This document shows, piece by piece, positions 9,192 to 17,810 of a stretch of 64,000 bases of DNA (its first letter is position 1; each line of letters starts with the position of its first letter). Origin of the DNA: Albibacterium sp963696875 (GTDB lineage: Bacteria; Bacteroidota; Bacteroidia; Sphingobacteriales; Sphingobacteriaceae); the NCBI GenBank assembly GCA_963696875.1, contig CAVOLQ010000007.1, forward strand, positions 310,001 through 374,000, in the 5' to 3' direction. The notes beneath the pieces are model-generated. The model was not told the origin of the DNA, ran no database searches, and saw only the letters and a list, made by a program, of their open reading frames with translations. The translations under genes and the position numbers were made by a program.

Positions 9192-10415
9192 TTGACACAT
9201 TACAATATTCTGAACATTCGAGAAGACTTTCCGATTTTGAAAAGTTTAGTGAATGGAAAACCATTGGTATATTTAGATAACGGGGCAACAACTCAAAAAC
9301 CACAGGTGGTTATTGATGCGGTTACCAATTACTATACCTCTCAGAATAGTAATATACATCGAGGTGTTCACCATTTAAGTCAAGTGGCGACGGATGCGTA
9401 TGAGCTTACAAGGATAAAGCTAAAGAAATTCATTAATGCAGAGCATGAGCATGAGATTGTCTTTACAAAAGGTACAACGGATGCTATAAACCTTGTTGCC
9501 CATTGTTATGGAAAAGCCTTTGTAAAAGAAGGGGATGAGATTATTATTTCGGCAATGGAGCATCATTCCAATATTGTCCCTTGGCAAATGCTTTGTGAAG
9601 AAAGTGGTGCCACTTTGAAAGTGATTCCTATGAGCCATAAAGGCAGCTTAGACCTTTCGGCATATAAAAACATGTTGAATGAAAAGGTTAAGATGGTTTC
9701 GGTGACCTATGTTTCCAATTCCTTAGGAACGATTAATCCTGTAAAGGAAATCATTGACTTGGCTCATGCGCATAACATACCTGTTTTATTAGATGCTGCG
9801 CAAGCAGTCCAACATATTCCAATAGATGTTCAAAACCTCGATGTAGATTTTCTAGCATTTTCGGGACATAAAATATATGGACCTACTGGAATTGGTGTTT
9901 TATATGGTAAAGAAAAATGGCTAAATGCTATGCCACCTTATCAAGGAGGAGGCGATATGATTAAAACCGTAACCTTCGAGAAAACGACTTATAATGAGTT
10001 GCCTTTTAAATTTGAAGCCGGTACACCCAATATCGAGGCGGGCATTTCCTTGGCATATGCTATTGATTATATCGAAGCTATCGGATTAAAAAACATTGCA
10101 CATTATGAAAGCGAATTGCTTGAATATGCTACGAATGCTTTGCTTGAAATACCCGGACTTAAAATTATTGGAACGGCAAAGGAGAAATCAAGTGTTATTT
10201 CATTTTTAATAGCAGGCACACATCCTTATGATGTGGGAACGATTCTTGATAAATTGGGAATTGCTGTTCGTACTGGACACCACTGCACCCAACCGGTTAT
10301 GGATTTTTATGAGATACCTGGCACTATTCGAGCTTCTCTTGGTTTATATAATTCAAAAGCGGATATCGATGCGCTTGTTGATGGAATTAAACGCGCAATA
10401 TCAATGCTGTTATAG
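9192..10415 (+). CDS. sufS: Cysteine desulfurase SufS (group II), TTG start
   Basis: SufS is a PLP enzyme that strips sulfur from cysteine and passes it to SufE. The PLP lysine is in F-S-G-H-K-I-Y-G-P-T-G, and the catalytic cysteine is in R-T-G-H-H-C-T-Q-P, the short-loop arrangement of group II enzymes. The family N-terminus (I-R-E-D-F-P-I-L, then V-Y-L-D-N-G-A-T-T-Q-K-P) requires a start at or near 9192. No in-frame ATG exists there, so TTG is taken as the start. The length is 407 aa. Confidence 0.94.
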   Translation: MTHYNILNIREDFPILKSLVNGKPLVYLDNGATTQKPQVVIDAVTNYYTSQNSNIHRGVHHLSQVATDAYELTRIKLKKFINAEHEHEIVFTKGTTDAINLVAHCYGKAFVKEGDEIIISAMEHHSNIVPWQMLCEESGATLKVIPMSHKGSLDLSAYKNMLNEKVKMVSVTYVSNSLGTINPVKEIIDLAHAHNIPVLLDAAQAVQHIPIDVQNLDVDFLAFSGHKIYGPTGIGVLYGKEKWLNAMPPYQGGGDMIKTVTFEKTTYNELPFKFEAGTPNIEAGISLAYAIDYIEAIGLKNIAHYESELLEYATNALLEIPGLKIIGTAKEKSSVISFLIAGTHPYDVGTILDKLGIAVRTGHHCTQPVMDFYEIPGTIRASLGLYNSKADIDALVDGIKRAISMLL

Positions 10416-10452
10416 ACCATTCCGCAATTATTAGAATTAAGAAATTATTATA

Positions 10453-10872
10453 ATGACGATTAACGAAATACAAGATGAGTTAATAGAGGATTTCGCTTTT
10501 TACAGTGATTGGATGGAGAAATATGAATATATCATTCAATTAGGGAAGGAGCTGCCAATAATAGACGAAGCTTATAAAAAAGAAAAATATCTCATTAAAG
10601 GATGCCAATCTCAAGTTTGGTTACATGCGGAATTAATTGATAATAAAGTGCATTTTACAGCCGATAGTGATGCCATTATCACAAAAGGTTTAGTGAGTTT
10701 AATGGTAAAAGTTTTATCAGGACATACTCCACAAGAGATTGCAGGAGCAGATTTATATTTTATCAATAAAATTGGTTTGCAAGAACATTTATCACCTACT
10801 CGTGCCAATGGATTTCTGTCCATGGTAAAACAAATGAAACTCTATGCCATAACAATGGTTGCACGCACATAA
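10453..10872 (+). CDS. sufE: SufE sulfur acceptor
   Basis: SufE receives persulfide sulfur from SufS and stimulates its activity. The acceptor cysteine lies in L-I-K-G-C-Q-S-Q-V-W-L at about residue 55, and the product (139 aa) is the usual size. It follows sufS by 37 bases as the last gene of the suf operon. No sufA-type carrier or SufR/IscR regulator is encoded in this operon. Confidence 0.93.
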   Translation: MTINEIQDELIEDFAFYSDWMEKYEYIIQLGKELPIIDEAYKKEKYLIKGCQSQVWLHAELIDNKVHFTADSDAIITKGLVSLMVKVLSGHTPQEIAGADLYFINKIGLQEHLSPTRANGFLSMVKQMKLYAITMVART

Positions 10873-10908
10873 AAAAGAGTAACTTTATATTTAATAAATT
10901 CCAAAAAT

Positions 10909-11379
10909 ATGGCTTATCAACCTGATAAAATTGATCTTCAGATCTTGAAACTTCTTCAAGAAAATGGAAGAATAACCAATTTACAGCTTTCCTCGAGTAT
11001 TGGTTTGTCGCCCGCTCCTACATTAGAACGTGTTCGTAAATTGGAAAATTCAGGGCATATTAAGAGTTATCATGCATTGGTTGATGAGGAACTTTTAGGT
11101 CTTGGAATAAAATCATTTATTCAAATCCAGCTCGATTTTCATACACATAATGCTATTCCTGAATTTGTTCAATTAATTAAGGGTATAAAAGAGATTACGG
11201 AATGTCATCATGTCACGGGTCAATGTGATTTTATCCTGAAAGTGTATGTTAAAGACATAAAAGCTTATGAAACTTTGATCATGGAAAAAATCAGCAAGAT
11301 CCCTTATGTAAAAACTTTTCAAACTATGGTGATCATGTCCACAAGTAAAAAAGAACCCATTGTTCCTATGGAATATTAA
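10909..11379 (+). CDS. Lrp/AsnC family transcriptional regulator
   Basis: The N-terminal winged helix-turn-helix occupies residues 5-60 (I-D-L-Q-I-L-K-L-L-Q-E-N-G-R, S-P-A-P-T-L-E-R-V). It is followed by the alpha/beta RAM domain that binds amino acids and forms octamers (H-V-T-G-Q-C-D-F at about residues 103-110). At 156 aa it is full length. These regulators sense leucine or other amino acids. The target cannot be told from the sequence, but the gene lies 36 bases after sufE and could read through from the suf operon. Confidence 0.92.
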   Translation: MAYQPDKIDLQILKLLQENGRITNLQLSSSIGLSPAPTLERVRKLENSGHIKSYHALVDEELLGLGIKSFIQIQLDFHTHNAIPEFVQLIKGIKEITECHHVTGQCDFILKVYVKDIKAYETLIMEKISKIPYVKTFQTMVIMSTSKKEPIVPMEY

Positions 11380-11380
11380 A

Positions 11381-11410
11381 AGCCATCGGTTTTCAGCCAT
11401 TAGCTTTCAG
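11381..11410 (-). repeat. Degenerate heptad repeat, copy 1
   Basis: Read on the minus strand, this 30-base segment consists of four seven-base units of the pattern CTGANNG/CCGATNG, directly after the Lrp stop codon. It matches a second copy at 40100-40129 at 23 of 30 positions. It is non-coding and lies between convergent genes. Confidence 0.5.
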
Positions 11411-11507
11411 TCCTTTTTATATTTGTCATCTCCATCCTTTTTCCTCCTTCAGCTAAGCGAAGGATCTCCTAACCCGTACCTCGCAAACCCGCGACTCGGA
11501 TTCCGTT

Positions 11508-12179
11508 TCACAGGTTCCAATCAATTGGCTCTTTGCCTTCTTCTATTAACAATTGATTTGTTTTTGAGAAGTGTTTTGATCCTAAAAAGCCTCGGTACGC
11601 AGAAAAAGGTGAAGGGTGGGTAGTACAAAGAATATAATGCCTTTGTTTGTCAATCAAAGCGACTTTCTGTTGAGCGAACTTTCCCCATAATAGAAATACT
11701 ACCCCTGTTTTTAAATCTGATATTTTTCGTATTATTTGATCGGTTAGTTCTTCCCATCCTTTATTTTGATGGGAACCCGCGCTATTTTCGCGTACGCTTA
11801 ACGTTGTATTTAGCAACAAAACTCCTTGTTTAGCCCATGGGTGCAAATCCCCATGCGTCGGAATTTTGAAATTATCAATGTCTGAATGAAGCTCTTTGTA
11901 AATATTTCTTAAAGATGGAGGGATACGAATCCCAGCTTGCACTGAAAAAGCCAAGCCGTTTGCTTGATTTATTTGATGATAAGGATCTTGCCCTAGGATG
12001 ACAACCTTTATCCGTTCAAAAGGTGTTTGTTTAAGCGCTTCAAAGAGATTGGATTCAGGAGGGAAAATCAGATGATGCTTACTTTCGGCATTTAAAAAAT
12101 CAATTAGGCTCTTGAAATAGGGTTTTTCGAATTCCTCGTGTATAATGCTGTCCCAATCTTTGTCGATAAATTGCTTCAT
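11508..12179 (-). CDS. ung: Uracil-DNA glycosylase, family 1
   Basis: Ung removes uracil from DNA as the first step of base excision repair. The water-activating loop G-Q-D-P-Y-H is at about residues 63-68, and the DNA-intercalation loop H-P-S-P-F-S-A-Y-R-G is near residue 187. The length of 223 aa matches the family. It is a monocistronic gene converging on the Lrp regulator. Confidence 0.95.
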   Translation of the reverse strand: MKQFIDKDWDSIIHEEFEKPYFKSLIDFLNAESKHHLIFPPESNLFEALKQTPFERIKVVILGQDPYHQINQANGLAFSVQAGIRIPPSLRNIYKELHSDIDNFKIPTHGDLHPWAKQGVLLLNTTLSVRENSAGSHQNKGWEELTDQIIRKISDLKTGVVFLLWGKFAQQKVALIDKQRHYILCTTHPSPFSAYRGFLGSKHFSKTNQLLIEEGKEPIDWNL

Positions 12180-12282
12180 GTGGCCAAAAATAACTTATTT
12201 AAACCATAAAAGGATTAAGTTTGATAAAACACTAAAATAAGTCGATATTTGCATATATTTTCAATTGAATAATTTATTAGAA

Positions 12283-12819
12283 ATGCCAAATTTTGTTCGT
12301 TTAATTATAGGTGCAGCACTTTTAGGTGCAATGGTTACTTTATTTGTTTTTGGGCATTGGGCCTGGGCTATCCTTGTACTTTTCCTTGCACTACTCGTTT
12401 TCGTCACTTTCTTTTTCCATGAGAACATGTTGATTGCTCAATATTACTTGCGTAAAGAGAATATGGATAAAGCTGAGAAATGGCTTCTAAAGATCAAGAA
12501 TTATGAGAAGGAGCTAATCCGTGTGCAGCATGGTTATTATTTTCTTTTGTTAGGCTTAATTGAATCTAGAACTGCACCTTTGAAATCTGAAAAATATTTT
12601 AAAAAGGCACTCACTTTGGGCGTTCATATGGATCATAACATCGCTTTAGCAAACTTAAGTTTAGCGGGTGTAATGATGGCCAAAAGAAATAAAAGAGAAG
12701 CAGAGCGTTACCTCCAACTGGCAAAAAGAGCAGATAAAAAGAAGTTGATGGCCGATCAGATCAAAATGATGCAGGACCAAATGGTGATGCTAGACCGTAC
12801 ACAAGTACGGTACAGATAA
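12283..12819 (+). CDS. Membrane-anchored TPR-like protein, unknown function
   Basis: The 178-residue product has two closely spaced N-terminal transmembrane helices (about residues 4-24 and 26-46). A cytosolic alpha-helical part follows with TPR-like pairs, for example the A-E-K-W-L-L-K-I-K and S-E-K-Y-F-K-K-A-L segments, and a basic C-terminus. I do not recognise a named family. The open frame begins with a TTG at 12265, but the ATG at 12283 directly precedes the hydrophobic segment and is preferred. It stands alone between ung and the broken ABC exporter. Confidence 0.72.
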   Translation: MPNFVRLIIGAALLGAMVTLFVFGHWAWAILVLFLALLVFVTFFFHENMLIAQYYLRKENMDKAEKWLLKIKNYEKELIRVQHGYYFLLLGLIESRTAPLKSEKYFKKALTLGVHMDHNIALANLSLAGVMMAKRNKREAERYLQLAKRADKKKLMADQIKMMQDQMVMLDRTQVRYR

Positions 12820-12841
12820 ACCATAAATTGCTACAGGTTTT

Positions 12842-14623
12842 TTAGGAAACAGCTTCTTCTTCCAAAAGCTGTTTTTCATATAGTTCGAAGTAGCTACCCT
12901 GTTTTTTAATAAGACTATCATGGTTTCCTCTTTCTACTATGCAACCTCTGTCTAGTACAAGAATTTGGTCTGCATTTTTGATGGTAGAAACCCGATGGGA
13001 AATAAAAACGCAGGTTTTTCCTTTCATCACTTTTTTTAGGTTGTTCAATATCTCTTCTTCTGTTTTCGTGTCTACCGCAGAAAGACTGTCATCGAAGATT
13101 AGAATTTCCGGACTTTTTATCAATGCTCTTGCAATAGAAACCCGTTGTTTTTGACCTCCGGATAGGGTTAACCCACGTTCTCCAATTTCAGTATCAAACC
13201 CATTCTCAAAGTTCTTTATACTATCATAAATTGCTGCGATTTTAGCACTTGCCTCTACCTCATCCATATTAATTTCATCCTCTCCAAAGGCAATATTTCG
13301 TGCTAGAGTATCAGAAAAAAGAAATACGTCTTGAGGGACATAGCCAATTTGGCTGCGGTAGTATTTTAAATTAAAAGCTTTGATATTCTCTTTATCAACC
13401 AATATTTGTCCGCCTTGCGGATCATACATCCGCATTAACAAGGTAGCAATGGTTGATTTACCCGATCCTGTAGTTCCTATCATTGCCAAAATTTCACCTG
13501 CTTTTACTTTAAAAGAACATCGTTAAGAGCTTTTATCCCGGTTTTGGATAGGTGAACATAACGTTCGAAAATTCGATATCTCCTTTAATCTTTACTTCCT
13601 TAGTTTCAGTAGATACAATCGTTGGTTTTGTTTAAGAATTCATTGATACGCGTTTGCGATGCCGCGGCACGTTGTACTAACGAACTTACCCAAGCTAGCG
13701 ACATGGCGGGAAATGTTAATTGACTCACGTATACGATGAATTCAGCAATGTTTCCAGATGAGATATTACCTTCAATTACCTGTTGTCCACCGACGAAAAC
13801 AGTGATAATGGTACTGAGGCCAACCAATATTAGAATAAGTGGAAAGAAAATAGCCTGTGCCTTTACCAATGAAATGGAAACAGTTTTATATCGATCACTT
13901 TCTTTATAAAAGTCTTTCTTTTTTTGTCCTTCACGATTATGGACTTTATAACCCGAATACCCGAAAAAGTTTCTTGAACAGAATTGGAAAGAGTAGAAAG
14001 CTGCCTTTGAATACGCTCGCTGCGTACATTCATTATTTTGTTTACATATAAAATGATAGCGATCAGAAACGGGATAGGCAATAAGGCGTAAGTGGCTAAG
14101 GTGCTATTTACTTGATACATAGCAGTTATCACCATGATTGACAGGACTAACGTATTTATTGAGTACATTATCGCTGGACCAAGATAGGCGCGCACCCTAC
14201 TCACGTCTTCAGTTACTCGATTGATAAGATCGCCGGTATTATTTCTTCTAAAAAAAGCCATATCAAGTTGTTGATAATGAGCGTAGATTTCATTTTTTAA
14301 ATCATACTCAATATGTCTTGAGGTTAGTATAATTGTTTGCCGCATTAAAAAAGAAAGAATCCGCGGATTAAAGCCAGTAATAAAACAATCCCTCCGAATA
14401 ATAGGAGGCTCGAACCAAAAAGCTGGTATATTTCGTCCTGCCTTTCAAAGCCAAAAAACAACTGATAAATACTTATATTCTCCTTTACTAAATCTAGAGC
14501 AAAGCGGATGACTTGTGCGGGTAGTACCGCAAAGTAGTTGGAAACAACAACAAAAATAAACCCTGGCAGCAATTGCCAACGGTATTTGTAAAAATATTTA
14601 TTGAGATAAAATAGATCCTTCAT
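12842..14623 (-). pseudogene. MsbA-like ABC exporter (permease-ATPase), frame broken by five single-base indels
   Basis: This encodes a half-transporter with an N-terminal six-helix exporter domain and a C-terminal ATPase, with Walker A I-G-T-T-G-S-G-K-S-T, signature L-S-G-G-Q-K-Q-R and Walker B I-L-I-F-D-D-S-L-S-A-V-D. The homologous reading jumps frame at about 14346 (T run one base short), 13949 (one base missing), 13628 (extra A in a short run), 13541 (A run one base short) and 13518 (T run one base short). Correcting all five gives an uninterrupted 594-residue protein, the normal size. No in-frame stop mutations remain after correction, and four of the five events are in homopolymers, so sequence error is as likely as genuine loss. 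The likely role is lipid or drug export. The start is taken at the ATG complementary to 14621-14623. Confidence 0.85.
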
Positions 14624-14752
14624 GTCTTGATACAAAAATACAGATACTTTACTGAAAAAAAATGTAAAAAATTGATTCAAATCAAAATTCTGGGTTTGTA
14701 CATTTTAAAATAACAAGGCTGCTTTTTATTCATTATAAAGAATAAAATTTGT

Positions 14753-14760
14753 TACTTTTG
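14753..14760 (+). promoter_or_regulatory. Possible -7 promoter element before the leucine dehydrogenase gene
   Basis: TACTTTTG is identical to the -7 box of the tRNA-Ser promoter in this window and lies 29 bases before the start codon at 14790. The -33 region is T-rich but lacks an exact TTTG. Confidence 0.4.
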
Positions 14761-14789
14761 GCAAATAATGATTTCTAAAGCTCTTAAAA

Positions 14790-15875
14790 ATGTCCTTGAC
14801 GTCTCAGAATAATACAGTCTTTACACTTCTCGAACGATATGGTCACCAAAATATATTGTTTTGCCACGACAAATCCGTTGGTTTAAAAGCTATCATTACT
14901 ATTCACGACACTACCTTAGGTCCTGCCATTGGAGGAACTAGGATGATGGCTTATCGTACAGAGGAAGATGCGGTTGAAGAAAGTCTTCGGCTTTCAAAAG
15001 GAATGACTTATAAAGCCGCAATAACTGGTGTGAATCTTGGTGGCGGGAATGCCATTATTATCGGTGATAGCCGAAGTCAAAAAACGGAAGTATTGTTAAG
15101 ACGGTTCGCTCAATTTGTGAACAAGCTAAATGGATCCTTTATTGCATCCTTGGATGTGGGTACCACACCTCGCGATATGGAATACTTACGGATGGAGACC
15201 TCCCATGTTGCGGGCTTGCCAAAAGCCGTAGGAGGGAGTGGAGATTCTTCTCCATTTACAGCTAAAAGTGTGTATTATGGAATTAAGGCAGGGATAAAGG
15301 AATGCTTTGGGAATGACTCCTTAGCAGGAAGAAAAATTGTAGTTCAGGGTACTGGTCACGTTGGAGAAAACCTAGTATCGTTACTTAGGAAAGAGAATGC
15401 AAAGGTATATGTGAGTGACATTGTTTCGGACAGAATGATCGAAATAGCAAATCGATATGGTGCAGAAATCATTTCAAATACATCGCTATATGAATTGGAA
15501 GCAGATGTATATTCTCCTTGTGCTTTAGGAGGTACATTAAATGATAATACAATCCCACGTTTACGTTGCAAGATAATCGCCGGATCTGCTAATAATCAGT
15601 TAGTCGATGAAGAAAGGCATAGCGTGATGCTGAAAGATAAAGGAATATTATATGCTCCTGATTATCTTATTAACGCTGGTGGGTTAATAAGTTGTTATTC
15701 CGAATTAGCTGGGTATTCGGTTTCTAGAACCATGCAGCTGGCTGAGAATATTTACGAAATGACTCGCTCTGTTTTACAGAAATCGCAACTGGAAGGAATA
15801 TCGTCGTCAAAAGCCGCTAATCAACTGGCGGAAGAGCGTATCGAAGCAATAGCAAAAATAAATGGCCATAGATAG
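14790..15875 (+). CDS. Glu/Leu/Phe/Val dehydrogenase family protein (leucine dehydrogenase-like)
   Basis: Family members oxidatively deaminate branched-chain amino acids with NAD. The product (361 aa) has the dimerisation/substrate domain (G-P-A-I-G-G-T-R at residues 45-52) and the substrate-binding Lys75 in M-T-Y-K-A-A. The catalytic-domain Asp is in L-D-V-G-T-T, and the Rossmann motif G-T-G-H-V-G is near residue 190. The glycine-rich loop reads G-G-G-N, with Asn87 where leucine dehydrogenases carry their catalytic lysine (12 residues after Lys75). Function as a normal leucine dehydrogenase is therefore uncertain. It lies 39 bases upstream of nusB on the same strand. Confidence 0.85.
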   Translation: MSLTSQNNTVFTLLERYGHQNILFCHDKSVGLKAIITIHDTTLGPAIGGTRMMAYRTEEDAVEESLRLSKGMTYKAAITGVNLGGGNAIIIGDSRSQKTEVLLRRFAQFVNKLNGSFIASLDVGTTPRDMEYLRMETSHVAGLPKAVGGSGDSSPFTAKSVYYGIKAGIKECFGNDSLAGRKIVVQGTGHVGENLVSLLRKENAKVYVSDIVSDRMIEIANRYGAEIISNTSLYELEADVYSPCALGGTLNDNTIPRLRCKIIAGSANNQLVDEERHSVMLKDKGILYAPDYLINAGGLISCYSELAGYSVSRTMQLAENIYEMTRSVLQKSQLEGISSSKAANQLAEERIEAIAKINGHR

Positions 15876-15914
15876 AAATTGGCAAAAAATAAATAAATAA
15901 TCGTTCTTTAATAT

Positions 15915-16865
15915 ATGTTAAATCGCCGCCACCTCCGGGTAAAAGTATTGCAAAATCTATATGCTTATCACCAATCTGAAGATAAGCAGTTAGCAAGGTT
16001 CGAAAAATCATTGCTTAAGAGTGTAGATGAGGTATATGAAATGTATATCTGGCTGCTTAATCTATTGCTTGATATTAGCGACTTTACGTTGATTGATGCA
16101 GATGAACGTGCAAATAAGCATTTACCTACTCAAAAAGATCTCGATAACAATACCCGTTTAGCCGATAATACTTTCATACGAATGTTGCGCGAAAATCAAG
16201 CGTTCAAAAGCCATTCAAAGAAGTATGATGTGTCTTGGCATCATTTAGACCCTGAAATCGTTCGACAAGTTTTTCAACAACTGAAAAATTCTAAAGAATA
16301 TGAAAATTATATCAAAGAGGAAGATACATCTATATCAACGGAAAAAGATATTATAAAGTTTATTTTTAAGAAGTTGATTTTGAAATCTCCGGCAATTGAA
16401 CACGCATTTGAAGAGAAATTTATTAACTGGCAGCTTGATAAAGAGGTTTTGCAGGCAATGGTTGCTAAAACTTTCAAAAACTTTCAATCCCTTGATCCTC
16501 TAGAAAATGAATTGGCAAGCTTAACTCCAAACTGGGTAGAAGATGAAGCATTTATTTCGAAGTTATTTGCAATCACCATAAGAAGAGGCGAAGAATACCA
16601 AGCTTATATTACAACTAAAACAAAGAATTGGGAAGCAGAACGTATTGCCTTAATGGATACTTTAATCATGCGTTTGGCAATATCGGAGTTGGTTAATTTT
16701 CCCTCCATACCGGTGAAAGTCACTATTAATGAGTATATTGAAATATCTAAAGTGTTTAGTACACCCAAAAGTAATACATTTATTAACGGGATTCTGGACA
16801 AAGTGTTGGCCGATTTACGGACAGAAGGAAGAATTAATAAAATTGGCAGAGGATTAATTGAGTAA
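15915..16865 (+). CDS. nusB: Transcription antitermination factor NusB (long Bacteroidota form)
   Basis: NusB joins the antitermination complex on rRNA transcripts. The C-terminal 130 residues carry the NusB fold (W-E-A-E-R-I-A-L-M-D-T-L-I-M-R-L-A, then V-T-I-N-E-Y-I-E-I-S-K-V-F and F-I-N-G-I-L-D). The N-terminus begins with the family's R-R-H-L-R-V-K-V-L-Q-N-L-Y-A-Y. A large helical insertion makes it 316 aa, over twice the E. coli length, as is usual in this phylum. It is the first of a same-strand series continuing to coaE. Confidence 0.92.
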   Translation: MLNRRHLRVKVLQNLYAYHQSEDKQLARFEKSLLKSVDEVYEMYIWLLNLLLDISDFTLIDADERANKHLPTQKDLDNNTRLADNTFIRMLRENQAFKSHSKKYDVSWHHLDPEIVRQVFQQLKNSKEYENYIKEEDTSISTEKDIIKFIFKKLILKSPAIEHAFEEKFINWQLDKEVLQAMVAKTFKNFQSLDPLENELASLTPNWVEDEAFISKLFAITIRRGEEYQAYITTKTKNWEAERIALMDTLIMRLAISELVNFPSIPVKVTINEYIEISKVFSTPKSNTFINGILDKVLADLRTEGRINKIGRGLIE

Positions 16866-16925
16866 AAATTGGTTTTCAAAATTGCCAATAGATTATATTT
16901 ATAAAAAATTTATCTAAGTTTGTAT

Positions 16926-17399
16926 ATGAAAAGAATTTCAGTTTTAATTTTAATTGCTTTTAATTTGACATACTGCACAAATAGTGCAAAGCAGACGGAA
17001 GGAGTAGAGCTTGATAAGCCCGTTTTAGAAATGGAAAACGAAGGAGGCACAATTGCTGAAGAGACAAAAGAGGTGGTTAATGAAAATGTAGCAATCATAA
17101 GCTTTGACAATGCTGTTTACGAGTTCGGAACGGTGAAAGAGGGTGAAAAAGTAGAACATATTTATAGCTTTACAAATACTGGAAAATCTCCATTAATTAT
17201 TTCTAATGTAAGTGCTTCATGTGGTTGTACTACACCTGAATATTCTCAACATCCGATTAATCCAGGAGAAAAAGGAAGTATTACGGTGGTTTTTAATAGT
17301 CAAAACCAAGTAGGGATGCAGCAAAAGATTATAACAGTTTTATCTAATGCTGAACCTTCAAGAGCAATTTTACAATTAAAAGGAGAGGTAAAAAAATAA
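16926..17399 (+). CDS. DUF1573 domain lipoprotein
   Basis: The N-terminus is a lipoprotein signal with the lipobox L-T-Y-C (Cys17), so the protein should be lipid-anchored in the periplasm or outer membrane. After a short acidic linker comes a DUF1573 immunoglobulin-like domain (F-G-T-V-K-E-G-E-K-V, then S-A-S-C-G-C-T-T-P-E and V-F-N-S). The function of the family is unknown. It sits in the nusB-yajC neighbourhood, as in many Bacteroidota. The open frame includes a TTG at 16920, but the ATG at 16926 gives the normal signal peptide. Confidence 0.88.
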   Translation: MKRISVLILIAFNLTYCTNSAKQTEGVELDKPVLEMENEGGTIAEETKEVVNENVAIISFDNAVYEFGTVKEGEKVEHIYSFTNTGKSPLIISNVSASCGCTTPEYSQHPINPGEKGSITVVFNSQNQVGMQQKIITVLSNAEPSRAILQLKGEVKK

Positions 17400-17422
17400 A
17401 CAATTAATTTGAAACAATAAAC

Positions 17423-17737
17423 ATGATGACAACAGGAACAATTTTAGTGCAAGCTTTAGGTGGAGGAGGAATTATGGGCTTCTTGCCGATGATTTTGATC
17501 ATCGTAATCTTCTATTTCTTTATGATCCGCCCGCAAATGAAGAAAGCTAAGGATCACAAAAAATACCTTTCAGAACTAAAAGTAAATGATAAGGTCGTAA
17601 CTACTGCCGGTATTCATGGTCGTATTACAGAACTTGGTGATACAACTGTATTGCTAGATGTGGGTAGCAATGTTAAAATACGTTTTGATAAATCTGCAAT
17701 TTCTTTAGATGCGTCTAAAGTTGCAAATTCAAAATAA
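17423..17737 (+). CDS. yajC: Preprotein translocase subunit YajC
   Basis: YajC is the small accessory subunit of the Sec-DF holotranslocon. It has one transmembrane helix (about residues 18-34, ending F-F-M-I-R-P-Q) and a basic-to-beta C-terminal domain with V-V-T-T-A-G-I-H-G. The length of 104 aa is normal. A strong hairpin follows about 20 bases after the stop. Confidence 0.95.
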   Translation: MMTTGTILVQALGGGGIMGFLPMILIIVIFYFFMIRPQMKKAKDHKKYLSELKVNDKVVTTAGIHGRITELGDTTVLLDVGSNVKIRFDKSAISLDASKVANSK

Positions 17738-17757
17738 AAACAAGGATTTTTAAATAC

Positions 17758-17803
17758 AACGCTTAACATTGCCGAATCGTTCGCATGTTAAGCGTTTTTG
17801 GTT
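17758..17803 (+). terminator. Hairpin with T-rich tail after yajC
   Basis: Two perfect 12-base arms (17758-17769 and 17785-17796) enclose a 15-base loop and are followed by a T-rich stretch. This has the form of an intrinsic terminator for yajC, but it ends only a few bases before the ybbR start, so it could also attenuate read-through into ybbR-coaE. Confidence 0.75.
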
Positions 17804-17810
17804 TTTTGAC

